DNA from: Verrucomicrobia bacterium UBA2460
GTDB taxonomy: Bacteria; Verrucomicrobiota; Verrucomicrobiia; Methylacidiphilales; Verrucolacustridaceae
Length of the DNA stretch: 7,525 bases
NCBI GenBank assembly: GCA_002342345.1
Contig: DDPU01000038.1
Location: 2,289-9,813, forward strand
Direction of reading: 5' to 3'
Both the position numbers and the translations under genes were made by a program. Under the pieces are notes generated by a model. That model saw only the letters and a list, made by a program, of their open reading frames with translations, did no database searches and was not told the origin of the DNA. The number at the start of each line of letters is the position of its first letter. Within the stretch, counting starts at the first letter, position 1. Shown piece by piece: positions 1-5,074 of the stretch.

Positions 1-1522
1 GCGCCTTGCTTTGGAAATAGAAAAAGATGTCGAGCGCCCCCTTCTCTTGGGGGCTCATGGAAGCGGCGGCGCTTAACAGACGCGCGGGATTGGCGGCCTG
101 CACCACCGGATCGGATACGGGACGGGACGCCAGGGTGATGGTTTCCGTGATCGTGCCGGTGGCGGCAGTCAGGCCCAGGGTGACGGTGGCCGCCACGCCG
201 CCGGGCGCATAAACCTTCGGATCCGGCAGATCCGTGCCCAAAATTTGAAATTGCGTGGTGCCGGCCACCACCGCGACAGATTTCGTCACGGTCACCCCGG
301 CCATCTCGATGGAAAGGGTTCCGATGCCCGTCCTTTTGGTGGGACCGCTGAGCGTCAGCGCCAATGGGTTCGCAGGATCGCCCATCACCACCGTTCCGGC
401 CGGGGCAGAGGAAGAGAGCGTGGGATCGGGGGTGATTCCCCCGGCCAACGCTGTGGCCGTCTGTCCGATGATCCCCAGAGATCCGCCCGAGACCGTTGCC
501 AACGGTGCGGGCGGCGGATTCGCAGGTGCCGGTGCGGGCGCGGGCCGGGCATTGGCAAGATTTCCCCCACCTCCAACTCCTGGGCCGGCCGCCGTTTCAA
601 TATCCAGATTGTCTCCCGCCTGCGGCTTTCCTCCGGGGCGCTCCTCCCTACGGTTCACGATCCGCATGTCCTTTTCATCGATCCGCGGCGACCCAACGAG
701 AACGTCCCCGTCTTCTTTGACCGCCACCACTTCCACCTCCAATTTTTCCAGTCTTCCCTCCTTCACCGCGGCCTGCTGAACCTCGATGGTTTTTTCGATT
801 TTCTCCATCGAGGGAAGCTCTGTTTTGAATTCACGGATCAGGGGGGCGGTCTGCACGATTTTTTTCACGTCCACATCAAACACCTGAATGACATCCGCTT
901 TCGGCGCCGGCTTGGCGGGGCCGGATTCCGGCTCCGGCCCCGGTCCCGGAGGCGGGCCTCCGGCATTCGCCTTCTCCGCCGCCTTGACGGTGGCCGAGCC
1001 CACCGAGGCGGCCTGCCCGGGACGGATCTCTTTCATGACGGTTCCGCCCCCGGCGGTGGGCACGGTGACCTTCAGCGTCCCGCTTCCCTCCAACATGACG
1101 AACATCACCCCGCCCGAGGCATCGCGGCTGGCCATGAAGGTGGTGCCCGAAACGGCTCCGGTCACGCCGCCACAATCCACCACCGCCCCACCTTTCCCCG
1201 GCGGGGTGTTCACCAGGACGCTTCCCTGATCGAGCTTCACCAGGCGCTCCTTGGACTGGAAGGAAAACTGCGTGTTGGCCCCCATGCGCGTAATGGAGGA
1301 GTCGGCAAAAGTCAGTTCCGCCATGGAAGCCGCTGCCGTGGAGACCTTGGACTTCTCCTGAATTTTCTCACTGACCTTGGCGGGAACCGATCCCGTGCCC
1401 GGGTCATGCTCCACCATGTTTTTCACCGTGGTGATCTCCGCCTCCTTAAACTCCACGGCGGCAAAAGCGGAGGCCGAGCCAACAAGAAAAACCCCCATTA
1501 CCTTGTGCCAATAAGTCATCAT
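1..1522 (-). CDS. FecR-domain exported protein, C-terminus beyond left edge
   Basis: The reading frame is open from position 1522 to the window edge, giving 507 codons with no stop, so the 3' end is missing. The N-terminus looks like a signal peptide: a Lys at residue 7, a hydrophobic stretch (VMGVFLVGSASAFA) and a likely cleavage after AFA near residue 21. Residues about 67-170 resemble a FecR domain: a MAELTFADSS-type strand, GANTQF, LDQGSVLVNTPP, then GAVSGTTFMA. Two Pro/Ala-rich linkers follow (about residues 187-208 and 325-340), then a Thr/Val-rich, probably beta-sandwich C-terminal part. FecR domains are best known in sigma-factor signalling, but many exported proteins carry one without a partner sigma factor, and no FecI or TonB receptor gene lies nearby. 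The likely location is periplasm or cell surface; its role is unknown. Two ATG codons are adjacent (1522 and 1519). GGAAGGAG lies directly before them, which favours the second by spacing. Confidence 0.85.
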   Translation of the reverse strand, partial: MMTYWHKVMGVFLVGSASAFAAVEFKEAEITTVKNMVEHDPGTGSVPAKVSEKIQEKSKVSTAAASMAELTFADSSITRMGANTQFSFQSKERLVKLDQGSVLVNTPPGKGGAVVDCGGVTGAVSGTTFMASRDASGGVMFVMLEGSGTLKVTVPTAGGGTVMKEIRPGQAASVGSATVKAAEKANAGGPPPGPGPEPESGPAKPAPKADVIQVFDVDVKKIVQTAPLIREFKTELPSMEKIEKTIEVQQAAVKEGRLEKLEVEVVAVKEDGDVLVGSPRIDEKDMRIVNRREERPGGKPQAGDNLDIETAAGPGVGGGGNLANARPAPAPAPANPPPAPLATVSGGSLGIIGQTATALAGGITPDPTLSSSAPAGTVVMGDPANPLALTLSGPTKRTGIGTLSIEMAGVTVTKSVAVVAGTTQFQILGTDLPDPKVYAPGGVAATVTLGLTAATGTITETITLASRPVSDPVVQAANPARLLSAAASMSPQEKGALDIFFYFQSKA

Positions 1523-1555
1523 CTCCTTCCTTCGATCCCTTTATACACGGGAAAG

Positions 1556-1577
1556 TTCAAAGAAAGTTAACTTTGAA
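1556..1577. repeat. Nested palindromes in the fecR-like gene leader
   Basis: TTCAAAG (1556-1562) and CTTTGAA (1571-1577) form a perfect 7-bp inverted repeat. Inside and overlapping it is a perfect 12-bp palindrome, AAAGTTAACTTT (1563-1574). AAAGTT also occurs directly upstream at 1552-1557. The element lies 34 bp before the FecR-domain start codon, in the expected 5' leader, so it could be a protein operator or an mRNA hairpin. The repeat is seen directly; the function is inferred. Confidence 0.5.
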
Positions 1578-1599
1578 TAAAAATATTCGCACTTCAGAG

Positions 1600-1628
1600 A
1601 GTCTAAAACATATACCACTGACTATCAA
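1600..1628 (-). promoter_or_regulatory. Candidate sigma-70-type promoter for the FecR-domain gene
   Basis: On the minus strand, TTGATA (1628-1623) matches the -35 consensus at five of six bases. A 17-bp spacer separates it from TAGACT (1605-1600), which matches the -10 consensus at four of six. Transcription would begin near 1593, leaving a leader of about 70 bases that contains the nested palindromes. In AT-rich DNA such matches arise by chance, so this is only a candidate. Confidence 0.35.
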
Positions 1629-1652
1629 TATTTTATCATTTTTTATTGGCAT

Positions 1653-1682
1653 TTTATATATAACTTGTGTTTAATAAGACAA
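1653..1682 (-). promoter_or_regulatory. Alternative upstream promoter for the FecR-domain gene
   Basis: On the minus strand, TTGTCT (1682-1677) is followed after 18 bp by TATAAA (1658-1653), inside a TATATATAAA run that also offers TATATA at 16-bp spacing. The -35 box falls inside the CTTGTGTT/AACACAAG inverted repeat, as expected if a repressor acts there. It competes with the candidate at 1600-1628 and may be chance. Confidence 0.3.
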
Positions 1683-1692
1683 GTAACACAAG
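1663..1692. repeat. ACTTGT/ACAAG inverted repeat cluster, operator-like
   Basis: CTTGTGTT (1664-1671) and AACACAAG (1685-1692) form a perfect 8-bp inverted repeat around a 13-bp centre. A further copy of the half-site sits in the centre: ACTTGT (1663-1668) pairs with ACAAGT (1679-1684). There are thus three half-sites in 30 bp, overlapping a candidate -35 box. This suggests a binding site for a dimeric regulator. It is unlike the TCCTA/TAGGA sites next to the WYL gene, so a different regulator is more likely. Confidence 0.45.
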
Positions 1693-1721
1693 ATATTGTT
1701 TTACAAAATGATCCAATTATT

Positions 1722-1740
1722 AAAAAAGCCAGAAGGCCCT
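1722..1740 (-). terminator. Weak terminator-like element after the small-gene pair
   Basis: Ten bases past the stop of the 51-residue gene, the minus strand reads AGGGCC, TTCT, then GGCTTTTTT. This gives a short stem of three GC pairs extended only by G-U and A-U pairs, and the T-run partly serves as stem. Position and T-run fit an intrinsic terminator; the stem is weak. Confidence 0.3.
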
Positions 1741-1749
1741 AGGGAAAGT

Positions 1750-1905
1750 TCACCGCTTTTCTGCCTCCAAAACCACTTGCCACCAAAAACCGGCTGCCAT
1801 GGCAGACAAGATGGCCAGTTCAGGCAAATACCAGGACACACCAAAGCTTACGCCGGCGCAACCAGCGGCAGCCCACGCCGCCAACAAAGACAGGGGATTA
1901 CGCAT
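1750..1905 (-). CDS. Small two-helix membrane protein, 51 aa
   Basis: This short gene encodes a 51-residue hydrophobic protein. Residues about 5-25 (LSLLAAWAAAGCAGVSFGVSW) and about 29-46 (ELAILSAMAAGFWWQVVL) look like two membrane helices joined by a YLPE turn. Basic residues stand at the start (Arg2) and end (Lys50, Arg51), so a helical hairpin in the inner membrane is likely. The frame can be read further upstream, but the ATG at 1905 is chosen because GGAGGG lies five bases before it and the upstream part merely shadows the neighbouring gene. Its start overlaps the end of the 63-residue gene in ATGCGTAA, so the two are probably translated together. I do not recognise a family. It may anchor or partner the CxxC protein. 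Confidence 0.6.
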   Translation of the reverse strand: MRNPLSLLAAWAAAGCAGVSFGVSWYLPELAILSAMAAGFWWQVVLEAEKR

Positions 1906-2089
1906 GGCTACCCTCCGGCCGCCAGGCCAGTTCCAGCTCCAATCTCTCCCGCAGCGCCGCAAGGGCTCCCAACCCCCGGAGGACAGCGCCGGAGGGCTCG
2001 CCGCAATGAGCACAGCAGCCCCGTGCGGCCTCCCAGTCCGGCCGGTTGGTGTCCTCCCCGCAGCTCCGACAATGAACGAGTGTTTCCAT
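1898..2089 (-). CDS. Small zinc-ribbon-like protein, 63 aa
   Basis: This 63-residue protein has two CxxC pairs, CRSC (Cys7, Cys10) and CAHC (Cys26, Cys29), each followed by Gly-Glu. That is the usual look of a four-cysteine zinc ribbon. Residues about 36-55 form a probable amphipathic helix rich in Leu, Arg and Glu. There is no signal peptide, so it should be cytoplasmic. The start is supported by AAGGAG six bases before the ATG. It is the first gene of a two-gene unit with the 51-residue membrane protein and is divergent from the WYL regulator, 55 bp away. Zinc ribbons of this kind serve in nucleic-acid binding or protein contacts; nothing here identifies the partner. No known family was recognised, and the product is best called hypothetical. 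Confidence 0.65.
   Translation of the reverse strand: METLVHCRSCGEDTNRPDWEAARGCCAHCGEPSGAVLRGLGALAALRERLELELAWRPEGSHA
1911..1916 (-). promoter_or_regulatory. Ribosome binding site fixing the 51-aa gene start
   Basis: GGAGGG on the minus strand lies five bases before the ATG at 1905, inside the end of the 63-residue gene. It supports this start over any upstream ATG in the same frame. Confidence 0.6.
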
Positions 2090-2095
2090 GGGTAT

Positions 2096-2101
2096 CTCCT
2101 T
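2096..2101 (-). promoter_or_regulatory. Ribosome binding site of the 63-aa gene
   Basis: AAGGAG, preceded by an A-run on the minus strand, lies six bases before the ATG at 2089. It is one of the best ribosome binding sites in the window and a main reason to accept this small gene as real. Confidence 0.65.
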
Positions 2102-2116
2102 TTTTCTTGCAGTCTG

Positions 2117-2145
2117 GTCCTAGGGGTAGGACATTAGGAGTCCTA
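2117..2145. promoter_or_regulatory. Tandem TCCTA/TAGGA palindromes, probable operator
   Basis: The first palindrome, GTCCTAGGGGTAGGAC (2117-2132), has perfect 6-bp arms. The second, TAGGAGTCCTA (2135-2145), is perfect around a central G. The four TAGGA-type half-sites fill 28 bp of the spacer between the WYL regulator and the small-gene pair. The second palindrome contains the regulator's own Shine-Dalgarno (AGGAG, 2136-2140) and the A of its ATG. A protein bound here could block transcription in both directions; alternatively the arms could pair in the mRNA and hide the ribosome binding site. WYL regulators commonly bind inverted repeats near their own genes, so autoregulation is the preferred reading. 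Confidence 0.55.
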
Positions 2146-3140
2146 TGAGCAAAAAGGTTTCCCCTCCGCCGGGCGGCCACAGCCGCCCTCCCCTGGAACG
2201 GATGCAGCGCCTCCACGACCTGCTGACGAACGAAAGACCGGTGAACTGCCAGCAGCTCGCGGGGGAATTCGAGGTTTCCTACAAGACCATCCAGCGCGAC
2301 CTCGATTTCATGCGCGACCGCCTGAATCTTCCCATCGAATATGACGCCACCCGCTACTCTTTCCGCTACACCGAGCCGGTGGAGGCCTTCCCTCTCCTGC
2401 AGGTGAGCGAGGGGGAAATCCTCGCCCTTTTTGTGGCCCAAAAGGTGCTCGCTCAGTACCGCGGGACCCCGTTTGAAAAAACCCTGGCAAGCGCCTTCCA
2501 AAAACTGACCGGAGCCCTCAAGGAGGAGGTGAGCTTCGATCTCGGCGAGTGGGGGGCCGATTACTCCTTCCGCGTCACGGGTGCCTCCGCCGCCGATCTG
2601 GAGACCTTCCGCCTGCTGGCGAAGGCGATCGTCCAGCGCCAGGAAGTGGAGTTTTCCTACCGGGCCCTGCGCGATGCCGCTCCTGGGACACGAAGTGTCC
2701 ACCCCTACCATCTCGCCAACGTCGACAACGCCTGGTACCTGCTCGCTCATGATCCACAGAAAGGGATGGTGCGGACTTATGCGCTGGCCCGCATCCGCGC
2801 CCCAAAGCTCACCGGCAGGAGTTTTGACCGGCCCCGCGGATTTTCCGCAGCCCACGAGCTGAAGTCCGGCTTCGGGGTGTTTGGCGGAACCGGCAAGCAC
2901 GCCGTGCGCATCCGTTTCGATGCCTTTGCGGCCCGGTTGATCCGGGAGCGCGACTGGCACCCCTCCCAGAAAATCGTGGAGCGGAAGGGGGGCGAAATCG
3001 AACTCCTCATGACCCTCGGGGCCCTCGAGGAAATCGAACGCTGGATTCTCAGCTGGGGAGACCACGCCAAGGTGCTCGGCCCAAAGGTCCTCACCGAAGC
3101 CATCCGGAAACGGATCCGGGCCATGGGAGGTATTTATTGA
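2145..3140 (+). CDS. WYL-domain transcriptional regulator
   Basis: This 331-residue protein has the complete three-part architecture of WYL regulators. Residues about 18-75 form a DeoR-like helix-turn-helix, with a recognition helix near VSYKTIQRDLDFM (44-56). The WYL domain spans about 165-230 and contains the signature Trp197-Tyr198-Leu199 in NAWYLLAHD, followed by an RTYALARI strand. The C-terminal WCX region (about 245-325) includes VRIRFDAFAARLIRER and WILSWGDHAKVLGP. Family members sense a ligand, often a nucleic acid or nucleotide, through the WYL domain and act as repressors or activators, including regulators of DNA-damage responses and phage defence. The ATG has AGGAG four bases upstream, within a palindrome that suggests self-control. 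The gene is divergent from two small genes and is probably their regulator. No clear terminator follows it. Confidence 0.93.
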   Translation: MSKKVSPPPGGHSRPPLERMQRLHDLLTNERPVNCQQLAGEFEVSYKTIQRDLDFMRDRLNLPIEYDATRYSFRYTEPVEAFPLLQVSEGEILALFVAQKVLAQYRGTPFEKTLASAFQKLTGALKEEVSFDLGEWGADYSFRVTGASAADLETFRLLAKAIVQRQEVEFSYRALRDAAPGTRSVHPYHLANVDNAWYLLAHDPQKGMVRTYALARIRAPKLTGRSFDRPRGFSAAHELKSGFGVFGGTGKHAVRIRFDAFAARLIRERDWHPSQKIVERKGGEIELLMTLGALEEIERWILSWGDHAKVLGPKVLTEAIRKRIRAMGGIY

Positions 3141-3182
3141 GACATTTCCACTCTCTTTTGCCTAAAAACCGGCGCCCTTTGG

Positions 3183-3210
3183 TTGTCTCCCCTTCGACCG
3201 CTTTTATACC
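3183..3210 (+). promoter_or_regulatory. Candidate promoter of the outer-membrane protein gene
   Basis: TTGTCT (3183-3188) and TATACC (3205-3210) each match the sigma-70 consensus at four of six bases, with a 16-bp spacer. Transcription would start near 3217, between the WYL gene and the outer-membrane gene. If real, it excludes the TTG codon at 3183 as a start and favours the ATG at 3261. Confidence 0.35.
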
Positions 3211-3260
3211 CAAAGCTGGTGGATAAGACCTTTCCAAGTCCGGTCCCGGGCCGCAAGGGC

Positions 3261-5051
3261 ATGCTCCTGCTCCGCCCCCTTTCCCTCCTGCTGTTTTTGC
3301 TGCTCTTCGATTCCCTCCAGCAGGCCAGGGCCCAGGGATTTCAGCCGGCTGTGTCCCAGCAGGCGGTGACGGACGCGGCGGCCCAACAGGAAAGGGAAAA
3401 ACAGAAACAGATGGCCTTGGGAGGCAAAACACCCGGGGAACAACCGGCCGAGGCGACGGCGGTTGCCGAGGACCTCGGCTCCGTCCAGCTGATGAGGGAA
3501 CAGCCCAGCATTCCCTTTGCCCGCATCCGAGCGGATCAGACGTTCAGCTGGCTTTCCAACGCCAACTACGCCGAGTCCTCCGCCAACGTGGTGGCAGCCT
3601 GGCAGGCCGTCTCCTCGCTCGAGGCGGCCTGGGCCCCCACCTTCACCACCATGCCCGGGTATGACAGTTTTTTTCCGGAAGCGGGCGTGCGCACCTCCTT
3701 TTTCAACTACTTCAGCCAGGAGGAACCATCGCAAACCAACAATTCCCTCGGCAACTATGACACCGGCCTTGCCCAGGACTTCATCCTGACCAACCTTTTT
3801 TTGCGAGGCACCCGCCAGGTCAACGAGGAGCTCAGCGTCGGACTTTCCTTCGACTATTACGGCTACTTTTACCTCAACACCCCCTCGGAACGCTCTCCCG
3901 TGACCGGCACCGTCGATGCCGACAGCAACTTTCTCAACGAGTACGCCTTCGCCTATTCCGCGAATTATTTTCATCCCTTCACCGACCAGCACGCCGTGGC
4001 AGTCAACTGGCGGGCCTCCTACGTCTTTGCGGACCCCACTTATTATACGCGGACGGACAACACCCTGACGGGTTCCTACTTCGTCAACCTTTCCGACCGC
4101 GTCAGCTTCAACTCCTTCGCTTCGTACCGGCTGGCGTATTACACGGACGCCTCATCGGCACCCCCGGGGTTTGACGGCGACAACAATCCCCAGAACGGTT
4201 TTTACCGGAGGCTGGACCAACAGTACACGCTTGGCGTGGGCATGACCTTCGCCCTGTCCCCGGAACTAACCACCGGCCTCAGCTTCAACTACTCGAAGAG
4301 CGACAGCACCAGCCGCATCGTGGAGACGGGCGACTTCACCAACCTGACCGCCGGCGCCAACTGGTCGATGACCTACAAGTTTTCCGACAAGGAATTTGCG
4401 GTGGGAAATCCCTCCGACTGTCTCGGCCCGTATGTCCGGACCGACCTGGGCTTCGGATTCGTCAACAACCTGACCAGCGGCCAAAATCTCTCGGGCACCG
4501 TCCTGCCCGGGGTCACCGGGACGCTTTCCAACCCTTCCCTTTCCCTCAACCCCGGCGTTCGCTTCGACGTGGCGCCGGGTTACAACTTCAACGACTGGCT
4601 GGGGGCGGAATTTTCCGCGGGAATTCTTTACAACGGCCTCGACCATCTCAACGGCACCGGCACGGTCACCACCGCGGAGGGGACGGAAAATCTCGGGAGC
4701 GGGGGACTGAGCCTGACCGGCCGTTACGTGCAGGTGCCCGCCCTGGTCTCCGCCGTTTTCCGGTGGCCCGGCCAGGGACGCTGGAAGCCGTACCTCTCCA
4801 CCGGATTCGGGATGGCCTACTCCCAGCTGCAGATCAACCAGATCGACGATTCCCAGACCTCCGACGAGATGGCCCAGCAGTTTTCCCCGGCTTTCCAGAT
4901 CGGCTCGGGATTCCTCTGGCAGGTTTCCGACACGGTCGATTTCGACGTCATGTACAAACTCCTCGGCGTGATTCAGCCCGACTACTCGTCCTTCCAGCCC
5001 GGCGTGGCCCTTTCCAACTCGTTCCAGTTTGGAATGAACATCCGGTTTTAA
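3261..5051 (+). CDS. Outer-membrane beta-barrel protein, probable double barrel
   Basis: The protein has 596 residues from the ATG at 3261. It begins with a signal peptide (MLLLRPLSLLLFLLLFDSLQ, cleavage near ARA-QG at residue 24), so it is exported. A Gln/Glu/Lys-rich segment follows to about residue 75. The rest is dominated by alternating aromatic and polar strands typical of barrels. A first set ends in ANWSMTYKF near residue 374. A second begins with GPYVRTDLGFGF near 389 and ends in FQFGMNIRF, the C-terminal Phe recognised by the outer-membrane insertion machinery. The second part resembles small OmpA/OmpW-like barrels. In-frame GTG (3219) and TTG (3183) starts exist without good ribosome sites; a GTG start would add a Lys/Arg-rich n-region. 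Substrate and function are unknown. The glycosyltransferase gene starts 23 bp downstream, suggesting co-transcription. Confidence 0.85.
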   Translation: MLLLRPLSLLLFLLLFDSLQQARAQGFQPAVSQQAVTDAAAQQEREKQKQMALGGKTPGEQPAEATAVAEDLGSVQLMREQPSIPFARIRADQTFSWLSNANYAESSANVVAAWQAVSSLEAAWAPTFTTMPGYDSFFPEAGVRTSFFNYFSQEEPSQTNNSLGNYDTGLAQDFILTNLFLRGTRQVNEELSVGLSFDYYGYFYLNTPSERSPVTGTVDADSNFLNEYAFAYSANYFHPFTDQHAVAVNWRASYVFADPTYYTRTDNTLTGSYFVNLSDRVSFNSFASYRLAYYTDASSAPPGFDGDNNPQNGFYRRLDQQYTLGVGMTFALSPELTTGLSFNYSKSDSTSRIVETGDFTNLTAGANWSMTYKFSDKEFAVGNPSDCLGPYVRTDLGFGFVNNLTSGQNLSGTVLPGVTGTLSNPSLSLNPGVRFDVAPGYNFNDWLGAEFSAGILYNGLDHLNGTGTVTTAEGTENLGSGGLSLTGRYVQVPALVSAVFRWPGQGRWKPYLSTGFGMAYSQLQINQIDDSQTSDEMAQQFSPAFQIGSGFLWQVSDTVDFDVMYKLLGVIQPDYSSFQPGVALSNSFQFGMNIRF

Positions 5052-5074
5052 CTTCCCCCCGACCCTGATTCCCC

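Larger units (their letters stand above)
1523..1749. other. AT-rich intergenic spacer
   Basis: This 227-bp spacer lies between the minus-strand small-gene pair and the FecR-domain gene. The part from about 1560 to 1730 is strikingly AT-rich compared with the GC-rich genes around it. It holds two candidate minus-strand promoters, two perfect inverted repeats and a weak terminator-like element, listed separately. I see no convincing coding frame on either strand. The compositional break could reflect promoter and regulator binding, or a junction of transferred DNA; the sequence alone does not decide. Confidence 0.7.

Noticed and set aside
245..1570. Long plus-strand reading frame of 441 codons
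   Set aside because: It lies opposite the FecR-domain gene. Its product is rich in Arg, Gly and His without any recognisable domain, as expected for an antisense frame in GC-rich DNA, whereas the minus-strand frame has a signal peptide and FecR motifs.
1737..1744. CCCTAGGG near the end of the small-gene unit, similar to CCTAGGGG in the operator at 2119
   Set aside because: Only seven bases are shared, with no TAGGA/TCCTA inverted arrangement, so chance is the simplest explanation.
1906..2013. N-terminal extension of the 51-residue membrane protein to 87 residues
   Set aside because: The extension reads through the zinc-ribbon-like gene in another frame and lacks a ribosome site, whereas the internal ATG at 1905 has GGAGGG at good spacing.
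2046..2073. TTGGTG and GACAAT as a promoter for the WYL gene
   Set aside because: The -35 match is only three of six bases, and the boxes lie within the 63-residue gene. It is possible but not supported well enough to list.
1696..2148. Plus-strand frames over the small-gene pair (150 and 112 codons)
   Set aside because: They lack good ribosome sites and give Pro/Ser/Arg-rich products without domains. The minus-strand frames have strong ribosome sites, paired CxxC motifs and membrane helices.
1908..3065. Minus-strand frame of 385 codons opposite the WYL gene
   Set aside because: The plus strand encodes a full HTH-WYL-WCX protein; the minus frame shows no domain.
3183..3260. TTG or GTG start extending the outer-membrane protein by 26 or 14 residues
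   Set aside because: Neither has a ribosome site, and the TTG coincides with a candidate -35 box. The ATG at 3261 begins a complete signal peptide. The GTG at 3219 cannot be excluded.
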